Of a stretch of 64,000 bases of DNA, positions 42,735-51,480 are shown piece after piece. Source of the DNA: Halorubrum hochsteinianum (lineage in GTDB: Archaea; Halobacteriota; Halobacteria; Halobacteriales; Haloferacaceae). The stretch covers positions 2,728,001 through 2,792,000 of the forward strand of contig NZ_CP098415.1 in NCBI RefSeq assembly GCF_023702125.1, read 5' to 3'. The notes under the pieces were generated by a model that was not told the origin of the DNA, ran no database searches, and worked only from the letters and a program-made list of their open reading frames with translations. The first letter of the stretch is position 1. Every line of letters starts with the position of its first letter. A program made the position numbers and the translations under genes.

Positions 42735-44945
42735 ATGGTTGATTTGGGAACAAAGAAAAAAGTTTCCACCCCCTTGCCGGCGGTCGTCGGGCAGGCGGAT
42801 CTCAAACGGGTGCTCCTGGCGCTGGCGGTCGAACCGAGCCTCAGCGGGGCCCTTCTCAGGGGAGAGAAGGGGACCGCCAAGTCGACGTCCGTCAGGGCGC
42901 TCGCGGACCTGTTGCCCGAACGGGCGGTCGTCGCCGACTGCCCGTACGGCTGTCCGCCGCCGGACGCGACCGGGGGCCCGGACGGCCCTCCCGAGAGCGA
43001 CCGGTGCGCGTCGTGCCGCGACCGAGAGGACCCGCCGGTGGAGACGAGACCGGCCCCGCTCGTGACGCTCCCGCTCGGTGCGACCCGGGACCGGGTGGTC
43101 GGGACGCTCTCCGTCGCCGACGCGCTCGACGGCGACGCCGAGTTCGACCCGGGGCTGCTCGCCCGCGCCAACCGCGGCGTCCTCTACGTCGACGAGGTCA
43201 ATCTGCTTCCGGACCACCTGATCGACGTGCTGCTGGACGCCGCCGCGACGGGGACGAACCGAGTGGAGCGCGACGGCGTCAGCGTCACGCACCCGGCCGA
43301 CTTCACGCTGATCGGGACGATGAACCCGGAGGAGGGAGAGCTTCGACCGCAGCTGCGCGACCGCTTCGACCTCTGCGTCGACGTCGCGGGGAGCGACGAC
43401 ATCGACGAGCGCGTCGAGATCCTGAACCGCGTCGTCGACGACGGCGACGGGCGTGACCTCCGCGAGGAGTACGCGGCGGAGACCGCGGCCCTCCGCGAGC
43501 GCGTTCGCGAGGCGCGGGCCCGCCGCCCCGCGATTCCCGAGGGGTTCAAACGCGACGTCGTCGAGCTCTGCCGCGGCGCGGGCGTCGACGGCCACCGCGC
43601 CGACTTCGCCGTCGCCCGGGCCGCCCGGGCGTTCGCCGCCCTCGACGGGCGACCGAAGGTCATCGAGTCGGACGTGGCGGACGCCGCCGAGTACGCGCTG
43701 AACCATCGGTTACAGAGTCGCCCGTTCGACGAGGCGGCCGATCCGGAGGAAGTGGTCGACGAACACTTCGGGGACGACGCCGCCGAGGGCGACTCCGATC
43801 CGGAGAGCGACCTCGACCCGGAGGGCGACGCCGACCCGCAGGGAGACGGTGACGAGGGGAATACCGGGAGTTCCAATCCGGACGGGAGCGACCCAGACGG
43901 GGAGTCCGGATCCGAGGGAGGATCGATCGGCGGAGAGCGTCGCTCCGACGCGGGCGACGAGGGAGGCTCCGACGAGCCCGATCCCGACGGGTCCGACCGC
44001 GATCCGTCCGGCGGTCGTGGCGGCTCCGACTCGCGGAGCACCGGCGACGCGGAACCGCCGACGGACGACGCGGCGACCGCCGACCGCGCCGAGGGGGGAC
44101 AGGACGACGGTGGCGACACCGACGGCGAGGACGAGGCCGCACCGATCCCCCCCGGCGGCGCTCGCGCGGGAGTCGCCGACGCGACGGCCCCGGAGGTTCC
44201 GGCCCCCGAGAACACCGGTGACGCGGCCGGCGACGGCGACGGCCGACACGCGGCGGCACCCTCTCCCGAGGGTCGGGGACCGATGGTGCGGGCGGATCGC
44301 GCGTCGGGGTCGGGACCCGTGGACCCGGCCGCGACCGTCCGGGCCGCGGTGCGGAACGGCCGGTCGCGACCGACGGAGACGGACCTCCGACGTGCGGTCC
44401 GAGCGGACGACGCGGAGACGCTCACGGTGTTCGTCGCGGACGCCAGCGCCTCGATGGCACCCGCGATGCGCGCCGCCAAGGGGGTGGCCCTGGAGCTGCT
44501 GCGCGACGCGTACACCGAGCGGGACGAGGTGGCGCTGGTCTCGTTCGGCGGCGACGGGGCCGAGGTGCTCCTCCCGCCGACGACGAGCGTCTCGCTGGCC
44601 GCGCGCCAGTTGAAAGAGCTCCCGACGGCGGACCGGACGCCGCTCCCGGACGGGCTCCGCAAGGCCGCGACGCTCGTCGAGCGCGAAGCGCCGGCCGCGG
44701 CGACGGTCGTGCTCGTCTCCGACGGCCGCGCGAACGTCGCGAACGGGAGCCCGACGGCCGCGACCCGACGAGCGGCCCAACGGGTCGCGGAGACGGACGC
44801 GTCCGTTCTCGTCGTCGACGCGGGCGAGTCCAGGGCCGGCGTCCTCGACATCGTGTGCGAGGCGACGGACGCGAGCCGGACCCCGCTCGCCTCGCTGTCG
44901 CCGGAATCGGTGCTCGAAGACCACTCGGGTTTCCGCGGAGCGTAA
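42735..44945 (+). CDS. ChlI/ChlD-type AAA+ and VWA chelatase subunit
   Basis: The 736-residue protein fuses an AAA+ module and a von Willebrand A domain. Visible are LRGEKGTAKSTSVRAL (Walker A), VLYVDEVNLLPDHLIDVLLD (Walker B), LIGTMNPEEGELRPQLRDRF, a long acidic Gly/Asp/Ser-rich linker (residues about 345-500) and the MIDAS motif DASASMAPAMR. This is the layout of the partner subunits of Mg- and Co-chelatases. Beside cobN it probably drives ATP-dependent cobalt insertion into the corrin. The Cys cluster CPYGCPPPD...CASCRDRE in the AAA+ domain is unusual and may bind metal. Confidence 0.9.
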   Translation: MVDLGTKKKVSTPLPAVVGQADLKRVLLALAVEPSLSGALLRGEKGTAKSTSVRALADLLPERAVVADCPYGCPPPDATGGPDGPPESDRCASCRDREDPPVETRPAPLVTLPLGATRDRVVGTLSVADALDGDAEFDPGLLARANRGVLYVDEVNLLPDHLIDVLLDAAATGTNRVERDGVSVTHPADFTLIGTMNPEEGELRPQLRDRFDLCVDVAGSDDIDERVEILNRVVDDGDGRDLREEYAAETAALRERVREARARRPAIPEGFKRDVVELCRGAGVDGHRADFAVARAARAFAALDGRPKVIESDVADAAEYALNHRLQSRPFDEAADPEEVVDEHFGDDAAEGDSDPESDLDPEGDADPQGDGDEGNTGSSNPDGSDPDGESGSEGGSIGGERRSDAGDEGGSDEPDPDGSDRDPSGGRGGSDSRSTGDAEPPTDDAATADRAEGGQDDGGDTDGEDEAAPIPPGGARAGVADATAPEVPAPENTGDAAGDGDGRHAAAPSPEGRGPMVRADRASGSGPVDPAATVRAAVRNGRSRPTETDLRRAVRADDAETLTVFVADASASMAPAMRAAKGVALELLRDAYTERDEVALVSFGGDGAEVLLPPTTSVSLAARQLKELPTADRTPLPDGLRKAATLVEREAPAAATVVLVSDGRANVANGSPTAATRRAAQRVAETDASVLVVDAGESRAGVLDIVCEATDASRTPLASLSPESVLEDHSGFRGA

Positions 44946-44983
44946 GTTTTACAACCTGAGTTTACTTTGTCCAAATCGGATTT

Positions 44984-45172
44984 ATGTCGACGAACACCGA
45001 CACCGTCGCAGACCGGTTCGTCACGGCCGGGGCACAGATCGATCCGCTGACCGCGCTCACCGCGCTGGCGCTCGTCGCGGCGCTGGGCTTCACGCTCCTG
45101 TTCCTCCAGGACCCGCTCGCTCACGACGCGTTACACGACTTCAGACACGGGGCCGGCATCGTCTGCCACTGA
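44984..45172 (+). CDS. cbtB: Predicted cobalt transporter subunit CbtB
   Basis: This 62-residue protein has one membrane helix (LTALALVAALGFTLLFL) and the signature C-terminal His motif HDALHDFRHGAGIVCH that binds the metal. CbtAB systems import cobalt and occur beside cobalamin genes. The stop overlaps the cbtA start (TGATG), so translation is coupled. Confidence 0.9.
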   Translation: MSTNTDTVADRFVTAGAQIDPLTALTALALVAALGFTLLFLQDPLAHDALHDFRHGAGIVCH

Positions 45173-45894
45173 TGATCGACCGACTCCGATCCGGCGTCGC
45201 CGCCGGAGCCCTCGCCGGGCTCGCGTACGGCCTGTTCACGTGGCTGGTCGCCTCGCCGCTCGTTCACCACTTGGAGCACCTCGCGTCCCACGGCGGCGAC
45301 CACGGACACGACGCGGCACCCGCCGTGGGCGAGACCGCGACGGCGGTCGTCAGCGCCGGCGGCGGCGTCCTGTGGGGCATCCTGTTGGGGGCCGCGTTCG
45401 GCGTCGCGTATCACCTGTTCGAGCCGGCGCTCCCCGGCGGAGCGCTGAAACCGTACGTCCTCGCGGGGACCGGATTCCTGACGGTCTCGGTCGCCCCGTG
45501 GACCGTTCTCCCGCCGGCCACGCCGGGCATGGAACCGCTGTACGGGACGTCGCTCCGCGTTCCGCTCTACCTCGGTCTGATTGTTCTCGGCGGTCTCGTC
45601 GCGGCGACGAGCGTCCTCGGGTACGTCCGCGCGAGCCGGGCCCGCGGTCGGGGTGCCGGAATTCTCGTCGCGTCGCTTCCGCTGGCGGCGCTCGGGCTGC
45701 TCTCGGTCGTCGCTCCGCCGACGCTGGCCGGCGGGGGCGCTCCCGCCGAGCTGTCGGCCGCGTTCCGGTGGCTCGTCGGGTTCTCGCAGGCCGGGCTCTG
45801 GACGCTGATCGCCGTCGCCTTCTCGCGTTTCGACCGACGCGTCGGTCGGCGCGTCGCGGGCTCGCCGACCGCGACCGCGAGGGGAGCGGACTGA
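45172..45894 (+). CDS. cbtA: Predicted cobalt transporter subunit CbtA
   Basis: The 240-residue protein has five or six membrane helices. A His-rich loop near residues 30-48 (HHLEHLASHGGDHGHD) fits cobalt binding. Family members are obligate partners of CbtB, directly upstream here. It overlaps the ferredoxin-like gene by one base (TGATG), so the three genes form a unit. Confidence 0.9.
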   Translation: MIDRLRSGVAAGALAGLAYGLFTWLVASPLVHHLEHLASHGGDHGHDAAPAVGETATAVVSAGGGVLWGILLGAAFGVAYHLFEPALPGGALKPYVLAGTGFLTVSVAPWTVLPPATPGMEPLYGTSLRVPLYLGLIVLGGLVAATSVLGYVRASRARGRGAGILVASLPLAALGLLSVVAPPTLAGGGAPAELSAAFRWLVGFSQAGLWTLIAVAFSRFDRRVGRRVAGSPTATARGAD

Positions 45895-46235
45895 TGGAGC
45901 GACGGACGGAGCGGATGCACGAGCGCGGAGTGAGCGCGACCGTCCTCGTCTGTACCAACGAGCGGACCGAGCACGCCGCCTGCGCCGCCGTCGACGGCGG
46001 CGCGGTCGCCGACGCCGTCCGCGACTGGCTCCGCGAGCGCGACCGCTACTGGTCGGAGGTCGCCGTGGCGGAGACGTCCTGCCTCGGGATGTGTAGCGAG
46101 GAGGGCGTCGCCGTCGTCGTCCAACCGCGAGACGAGTGGTTCGCGGCGGTAACGGTGGAGGACGTGCCGACGCTCATGGCCGAGACGGTCGGTACCGCCG
46201 ACGCCGCCGCGGGGGAGTCGGCGACGACCGGCTGA
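45894..46235 (+). CDS. Thioredoxin-fold (2Fe-2S) ferredoxin-like protein
   Basis: This 113-residue protein contains the C-terminal domain of CbiX2 (53481-54698) as a separate gene. LVCTNERTEHAAC ... AETSCLGMCSEEG aligns with AVCTNQTCAAG ... SSCFDQCGDGP. Four Cys, two in each cluster, suggest a 2Fe-2S center like thioredoxin-fold ferredoxins. It might pass electrons to a corrin enzyme or bind cobalt. The start overlaps the cbtA stop (TGATG). Confidence 0.78.
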   Translation: MERRTERMHERGVSATVLVCTNERTEHAACAAVDGGAVADAVRDWLRERDRYWSEVAVAETSCLGMCSEEGVAVVVQPRDEWFAAVTVEDVPTLMAETVGTADAAAGESATTG

Positions 46236-46245
46236 ACGGCCGAGG

Positions 46246-47049
46246 CTAGAACGCGTCCGAGTCGAGCACCCGGTGGGGCACGTTGCTGTCCCGGAGCTTC
46301 GAGGTGTGTCGCGGAATCTCGTCCGTCACCGCGACCAAGAGCACGTCGAGACCGAGCATCCCCGCCTCGGCGACGCCCTCCGCGGTCCCGAACCTGATGT
46401 CCGGGTCGACGCCGCTCCGAGAGACGAGCGCGTACGCCTCCGTCCCGGCGACCGCGACGAGCCCCTCGTCCGGGACGTGGGCCGAGATCACGTCCGGGTC
46501 CGGGCGGTCGTCGTCGGTGACGGTCGGGACGGGCAACACGGAGACGGTTCCGGTGTCGTAGTCGACGACGCCCTCGAAGTCGGCGATGCCGACGGCCTCG
46601 CCCTTCTCCGCGCTCGTGACCGTGACCGCGGTCGCGGTTCCGCCCGCGGGGTTGGCGTGGAGGACGCCGTCCCGCATCACGAGTCCGACCTCTCTCCCCT
46701 CCGCCACGTCGTCCAGCGCGATCGCGGCGTCGACCTCGACGCTCCCGAGGACGTCGGAGTTCACCCGTTCGAGGTAGGTCTCGAGGTCGTCGGTCCGGGA
46801 GATGAGCCAGTCGACCCCCTCCTTGGTGACCTCGTACCGGCCGCGGCCGCCCTTCTCCACGTAGCCGGCCTCGACTAGGTCCCGGACGTAATCGCTGACC
46901 GCCTGCGAGGTCACCCCGATCGTCTCCGCGATCTCACCCTGACTCACCGCCGGCTGGCGGGCCGCGATCTCCACGAGCACCTGATAGCGCGTCGCGCTCC
47001 GCTTGTTTTCGAGGACGTCCGGCGATCCGCCCTCCGCTGCGTCACCCAT
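46246..47049 (-). CDS. MarR-like winged-helix regulator of the cobalamin locus
   Basis: The protein has about 267 residues from ATG 47049. A N-terminal winged helix (VSQGEIAETIGVTSQAVSDY, then GRGRYEVTKEG) is followed by a beta-rich C-terminal domain of the type annotated only in haloarchaea. ATG 47049 is chosen over GTG 47070 because a TATA-like TTTATTT on the minus strand (47071-47077) is properly placed. It is divergent from cbiT and next to cbtBA-ferredoxin, so it may sense cobalt or cobalamin. The C-terminal domain has no recognised ligand pocket. Confidence 0.78.
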   Translation of the reverse strand: MGDAAEGGSPDVLENKRSATRYQVLVEIAARQPAVSQGEIAETIGVTSQAVSDYVRDLVEAGYVEKGGRGRYEVTKEGVDWLISRTDDLETYLERVNSDVLGSVEVDAAIALDDVAEGREVGLVMRDGVLHANPAGGTATAVTVTSAEKGEAVGIADFEGVVDYDTGTVSVLPVPTVTDDDRPDPDVISAHVPDEGLVAVAGTEAYALVSRSGVDPDIRFGTAEGVAEAGMLGLDVLLVAVTDEIPRHTSKLRDSNVPHRVLDSDAF

Positions 47050-47128
47050 TGTCGGTCCTTCAGATGCCACAAATAAAGTCCTGTTGTCTATTTCACGGTC
47101 TAATTGCGCTGAGAGCGGTTTTCAGCCC

Positions 47129-47146
47129 GTCTGTTGTAAAGCAGAC
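47129..47146. promoter_or_regulatory. Inverted repeat GTCTG-TTGTAAAG-CAGAC between the regulator and cbiT
   Basis: Perfect 5-base arms around an 8-base centre lie 80 bases before the regulator ATG and 54 bases before the cbiT ATG. This is a candidate operator for the divergent MarR-like regulator. Confidence 0.45.
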
Positions 47147-47200
47147 TTTTCTTAATACAACCAAAATTGTTTTGTGGCGCGACACGGTTGTACATCTCGA

Positions 47201-47770
47201 ATGCAGGCGACAAAACTCCCGAACGACGCGAAAGCGGGCCCGACCAAGCCGGAGGTCCGCGCGGTGTTGGCGCGGAAGCTCGCGCTCGGACCCGACGACC
47301 ACTTCGTCGAGGTCGGCTCCTGTACCGGCGCGGTGACGGTCGAGGCCGCTCGCCGCGCGGGCCGGGTGACGGCGCTCGAACGGAAGGCGGACCGGCTCGA
47401 AACCACCCGGTCGAACCTCGCCGTGAACGAGTACGACGCCGACGTGCGGCTCGTCAACGCCGAGGCACCGGACCGGCTCCCGGACGACGGTGACGTCGTC
47501 TTCCTCGGCGGGTCGCGGAACTACGAGCGCGTCCTCGACGCCGCCCTCGCGGCCGGCTACGACCGGATCGTCATGAACGTGTCCCGCCTCGAGGTCGCGG
47601 GGGAAGCGGCCCGGGCCTTCCGCGACCGCGACCTCCTCGACGAGGCGCTGTGCCTCCAGATGGCGACCGGCTACGACCTCGCGGGCGCGACGAGCTTCGA
47701 CGCCGACAATCCGGTGTACATGCTCGTCGGCGAGCCGGGGTCGGGCGGCGAATCGGGTGACGGCGAATGA
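47201..47770 (+). CDS. cbiT: Cobalt-precorrin-6B C15-methyltransferase (decarboxylating)
   Basis: This 189-residue class I methyltransferase has a variant SAM motif VEVGSCTGAVTVEAAR (Ser-Cys where Cys-Gly is usual), LERKADRLETTRSNL and a VVFLGGSRNYERVLD segment. It methylates C15 and removes the acetate carboxyl. ATG 47201 is chosen on the basis of the upstream promoter and family start. It opens the long cbi operon; the next gene starts within or just after its end. Confidence 0.9.
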   Translation: MQATKLPNDAKAGPTKPEVRAVLARKLALGPDDHFVEVGSCTGAVTVEAARRAGRVTALERKADRLETTRSNLAVNEYDADVRLVNAEAPDRLPDDGDVVFLGGSRNYERVLDAALAAGYDRIVMNVSRLEVAGEAARAFRDRDLLDEALCLQMATGYDLAGATSFDADNPVYMLVGEPGSGGESGDGE

Positions 47771-47798
47771 CGCGGAGCGTCCGGACCGGGGGCGGCAG

Positions 47799-48557
47799 AT
47801 GACCCTGTACGGCGTGGGGCTCGGTCCCGGCGATCCCGACCTGATCTCCGTCCGCGGGCGGGAGGTCCTCGACGGAGTCGACGTGGTGTACTCCCCGGGT
47901 CGGCTCTCGCGGGCGGTCGCGACCGAACACGTCCCGGAGAGCCGGATCGGGGACCTCGACTTCCCGATGACGAGCGACGAGGAGCGGCTCCGCGAGGCGT
48001 GGAGGGAGGCCGCCGCCGAGATCGCCCCCGAAGCGCGCGCCGGCGACGCCGCGTTCGTCACGCTCGGCGACCCGAACGTCTACTCCACGTTCGGCCACCT
48101 GCGGCGGACGCTCGACGCGTTCCACCCCGATGTCGACGTGGAGATCGTGCCCGGGATCAGCGCGATGACGGCGTTCGCGACCGCGCTCGACGTCGAGGTC
48201 GAGGCCGGCGCGGGACTCGCGCTCCGCGAGGCCGCCGGCGGACGCGCCCCCACCGGGCCCGACAGGATGGTCCTGTTCAAGGTGACCGACGCCCCCGAGA
48301 CGGCGCGGGGACTCGACCGGGCTGGCTACGACGTGCGGTTCGGTCGTCGGCTGTTCATGGAGGCCGGCGAGACGGTCGTCACGGAGGACGCCGACGCGGT
48401 CGCGGACCGCGACTACTACACGCTCGCGTACGCCGAGCGCCGCGGCCTGGAGACGTCGCGCGCGACCGACGAGTTCGCGGCCGAGGCGGACGCGACCGAC
48501 GCGGACGCGAGCGGCGGCGTCTCCGGGGCCCCCGACGCGGAGGTGAGCGATGACTGA
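47799..48557 (+). CDS. cbiL: Cobalt-factor II C20-methyltransferase
   Basis: The 252-residue tetrapyrrole methyltransferase begins MTLYGVGLGPGDPDLISVRG, the diagnostic start of CbiL, and contains LGDPNVYSTFGHL and VPGISAMTAFATALDVE. It adds a methyl at C20. ATG 47799 is preferred to the GTG at 47757 because the latter adds a non-conserved stretch overlapping cbiT. The next gene overlaps by 8 bases. A Gly/Asp-rich tail (DADASGGVSGAPDAE) is non-conserved. Confidence 0.92.
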   Translation: MTLYGVGLGPGDPDLISVRGREVLDGVDVVYSPGRLSRAVATEHVPESRIGDLDFPMTSDEERLREAWREAAAEIAPEARAGDAAFVTLGDPNVYSTFGHLRRTLDAFHPDVDVEIVPGISAMTAFATALDVEVEAGAGLALREAAGGRAPTGPDRMVLFKVTDAPETARGLDRAGYDVRFGRRLFMEAGETVVTEDADAVADRDYYTLAYAERRGLETSRATDEFAAEADATDADASGGVSGAPDAEVSDD

Positions 48558-49506
48558 CGGAGCGACCGGGCCGGGGCCGGACGGCTCGACCGACTCGCGG
48601 GCGGCCGCCGACGGCGTCGGCGACCGGTCGGGAAGCGAACTCGACCCGCGGGTCCGCGAGCACACCGCCGGCGAGGAACAGGACGGGATACCGTTCATCG
48701 GTGCCGGCCCGGGCGATCCCGGGCTCCTCACCGTGCGCGGCAAGGAACTGGTCGACGAGGCGGACCTCGTCGTCCACGCCGGGTCGCTGGTCTCCAGCGC
48801 GCTCTTGGAGGAGCACTGCGCGGACGCGGAGCTGGTGAACTCCGTGGGCAAGGACCTCGAGGAGCTGATTCCGCTGATGCGGGACGCCCACGAGAGCGGC
48901 CGCACCGTCGTCAGGCTCCACAGCGGCGACCCCGCGGTGTACGGTGCCGCCCTCGAACAGATCGACGCGCTCGAACGCGAGGGCGTTCCGGCGTACATCG
49001 TCCCCGGCGTCACGTCGTCGTTCGCGGCGGCGGCGACGCTGCGCACTCAGCTCACCCTGAACGGCGTCGCGAACCACGTCGCGTTCACGCGTCCCCGGGG
49101 GAAGACGCTCGACGCCGAGGACGACCACGTCGCCGAGTTCGTCGAGATGGGCGACGTGACGACCTGTATCTACCTCGGCACCCACGCGGTGAGCGACACG
49201 ATGGACCGGCTGCTCGACCGCGACGGCGTCGACCCCGACACGCCGGTCGCGGTCGTCTACCACGCCTCGTGGGACGACGAGGACGTGATCACCGGAACCG
49301 TCGCCGACATCGGCGAGAAGGTGGAGGCCGCGGGCTACCGCGCCTCCGCGATGGTCCTCATCGGCGAGGCCGCGACGGGCGCGGGGTACGACCGCTCCTA
49401 CCTCTACGGCGACTGGGCGAACGGCGGAACGGCGGACGCGGCGAACGGCGAGTCGAACGACGCGAGAGACGCGGCGGAGCCGACCGAGACGGAGGCCGAC
49501 GACTGA
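48550..49506 (+). CDS. cbiF: Cobalt-precorrin-4 C11-methyltransferase
   Basis: This 318-residue protein has an extended acidic N-terminus followed by PFIGAGPGDPGLLTVRG, VVHAGSLVSS, LHSGDPAVYGA and VPGVTSSFAAAATL, which together mark CbiF. It methylates C11. Its TGA is shared with the ATG of cbiG (TGATG). The C-terminal tail is unusual in length (about 45 residues) and rich in Asp, Asn and Glu, as in other haloarchaeal copies. Confidence 0.93.
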   Translation: MTDGATGPGPDGSTDSRAAADGVGDRSGSELDPRVREHTAGEEQDGIPFIGAGPGDPGLLTVRGKELVDEADLVVHAGSLVSSALLEEHCADAELVNSVGKDLEELIPLMRDAHESGRTVVRLHSGDPAVYGAALEQIDALEREGVPAYIVPGVTSSFAAAATLRTQLTLNGVANHVAFTRPRGKTLDAEDDHVAEFVEMGDVTTCIYLGTHAVSDTMDRLLDRDGVDPDTPVAVVYHASWDDEDVITGTVADIGEKVEAAGYRASAMVLIGEAATGAGYDRSYLYGDWANGGTADAANGESNDARDAAEPTETEADD

Positions 49507-50510
49507 TGAGCACCGACAGCGACGACGGGACGAACGCGAGTGGTACCGACGCGACCGACGACTCCGGCGGCGGACACTGTTCGACGGCGGACTCGGACGG
49601 CGAAGTGGCGGAGGAGATCGCGATAATCAGCTTCGAGCGGAAGATCGACACCGCGAGGGAGGTCGTCGAGGGGATCGGCGACCGCTACGAGTCGATCGAC
49701 GTGATCGAGTACCACGGCGACGTGTTCGCCGAGCACTGGGGCGAGTACGACTGCTTCGTCGGACTGATGGCCTCCGGGATCGCGATGCGGAAGACCGCGC
49801 CGTTGCTCGACGACAAGTGGGACGACCCCGCGATCGTCGTGGTCGACGAGGAACTTACGTGGGCGATCCCGATCACCGGGGGCCACCACGGCGCGAATCA
49901 GGTGGCGGACGACCTCGCGAGCCTGGGCGCGGTCCCGGCGATGACCACCGCCTCGGAGGCGGCGGACAAACAGGGCGTCGAGAAGCGTGCGAAGGCGCTG
50001 TCCGCGCACGTCGTCAACGGCGACTCCACGGTCGCGACGAACCTCGCCGTCCTCGACGACGAGCTCGGCCCCGTCGAACGGCTCGACGGGCCGCGAGCGG
50101 TGCTGGTCGACGACGACGTGACGGTGCTCAAGCGCAACCTCGACGACGGAGTCGTGCTCGGCACGGGCTCGGTCTCCGGCGCGGACGAGGAGCGGTTCCT
50201 CGACGCGTGGGACCGGGCGCTCGCCGAGAGCGACCGCGACTGGGCCGACGTCGAGTTCGTCGCCACCGCGACGCGGAAGGCCGACGAGGAGGGGCTCCTC
50301 GCCGCGGCCGCGACGCGCGACGTCGGGGTCGTCGCGTTCGACAGGGAGACGCTGCTGGAGTTCGAGGGGCCGACGCCCTCGAAGGCGAAGGAGCTCATCG
50401 GCTGGCCGGGCGTCGCCGAGGCGAGCGCCATCGCCGGCGGGGCCGACCACGAACTCGTCGCGGAGAAGACCAGCTACGAGAAGGAAGTGACCGTGGCGGT
50501 GGGGCGATGA
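49506..50510 (+). CDS. cbiG: Cobalt-precorrin-5A hydrolase
   Basis: The 334-residue protein opens the delta-lactone of cobalt-precorrin-5A, releasing acetaldehyde. Identifying blocks are [40 protein letters not shown] and the late [12 protein letters not shown]. The start ATG 49506 overlaps the cbiF stop and the end overlaps cbiH1 (ATGA). CbiG here is the single full-length form rather than split. Confidence 0.93.
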   Translation: MSTDSDDGTNASGTDATDDSGGGHCSTADSDGEVAEEIAIISFERKIDTAREVVEGIGDRYESIDVIEYHGDVFAEHWGEYDCFVGLMASGIAMRKTAPLLDDKWDDPAIVVVDEELTWAIPITGGHHGANQVADDLASLGAVPAMTTASEAADKQGVEKRAKALSAHVVNGDSTVATNLAVLDDELGPVERLDGPRAVLVDDDVTVLKRNLDDGVVLGTGSVSGADEERFLDAWDRALAESDRDWADVEFVATATRKADEEGLLAAAATRDVGVVAFDRETLLEFEGPTPSKAKELIGWPGVAEASAIAGGADHELVAEKTSYEKEVTVAVGR

Positions 50511-51478
50511 CCGGGAACGGCTCGGCTCCCGGCGGCGCGGACGACGCGCCGGACGCCACGGGAACCCTGTACGTCGTCGGCATCGGTCCGGGCCTCCCGC
50601 ACGCGATGACCCAGCGGGCCCGCGACGTGATACGCCACGCCGACTGCGTCATCGCGTCGAACCTCTACCAGGAGTTCCTCCGGCGGGACGGCACCATCCC
50701 GCCCGAGTCGCGGACCGAGGACGCCGCGGCCGCCGACGGGGGTGCCGCGCCGGACGGCGGTGCCGCGGTCGACCCGGCAGCCGAGGGCGTCGACGACGCC
50801 GACTGGACGGCCGGGAACGTCGGCACGCATCCCGACGGCGAGACCGTCGAGATCGTCCGGTCCTCGATGGGACAGCAGATCGAACTCGCCCGCGAGGCGT
50901 TCGAGCGCGTCCGCGCCGGACAGGACGTGGCGCACGTCTCCGGGGGCGACCCCAACGTGTACGGGAAGTCCGACCTCGTCTACCTGATGGCCGACGAGGA
51001 CGACGCCGACGACGTGCCGATCGAGATCGTGCCCGGCGTGACGGCCGCGCTGGGCGGTGCCGCGATGGTCGGCGCGCCGCTCTCGAACGACTTCTGTACG
51101 ATATCGCTGTCGGACAAGTGGCGCGGCTGGGACGAGATCGCGGAGAAGCTCCGCGCCGCGGCGGTCGCGGACTTCTCGATCGTCCTCTACAACTGCTGGC
51201 GGGACTACGAGCGCGCGATCGAGGTGCTCCGCGAACACCGGACCGACGACGCCCCGGTCGCGATCGTCAACGACGCCGGCCGCGGCGAGGCCGGCCGCAA
51301 CCTCGACGACGAGACGTACACGCTGACGACGCTCGGCGAGGCGACGGACCACGACGACGAGGTCGGCGGGATGGGCACGTCCCTGATCGTCGGCACCCAC
51401 GAGACGGAGGTCTGGGAGAACGACTACGACCGGTTCCTCGTCACGCCCCGCGGCGGGCGAGACGTCGACGACTTCTGA
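50507..51478 (+). CDS. cbiH1: Cobalt-factor III C17-methyltransferase family protein (first copy)
   Basis: This 323-residue tetrapyrrole methyltransferase has LYVVGIGPGLPHAMTQRARD at the start, VSGGDPNVYGK and VPGVTAALGGAAMVGAPLSN. It performs ring contraction and C17 methylation, or supports that step together with the second copy. An insertion of about 65 acidic residues after the first beta strand (EDAAAADGGAAPDGGA) is not found in the second copy. Start ATG 50507 is in an ATGA overlap. Confidence 0.9.
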   Translation: MTGNGSAPGGADDAPDATGTLYVVGIGPGLPHAMTQRARDVIRHADCVIASNLYQEFLRRDGTIPPESRTEDAAAADGGAAPDGGAAVDPAAEGVDDADWTAGNVGTHPDGETVEIVRSSMGQQIELAREAFERVRAGQDVAHVSGGDPNVYGKSDLVYLMADEDDADDVPIEIVPGVTAALGGAAMVGAPLSNDFCTISLSDKWRGWDEIAEKLRAAAVADFSIVLYNCWRDYERAIEVLREHRTDDAPVAIVNDAGRGEAGRNLDDETYTLTTLGEATDHDDEVGGMGTSLIVGTHETEVWENDYDRFLVTPRGGRDVDDF

Positions 51479-51480
51479 CA

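Noticed and set aside
43184-45124. Minus-strand frame opposite the ChlI/ChlD-type gene
   Set aside because: Ser/Pro/Arg-rich shadow without any recognisable motif.
36280-47200. Cobalamin riboswitch upstream of cbi or cobN genes
   Set aside because: No B12-box-like conserved sequence or leader long enough was seen; leaders are very short, and haloarchaea are not known to use this riboswitch.
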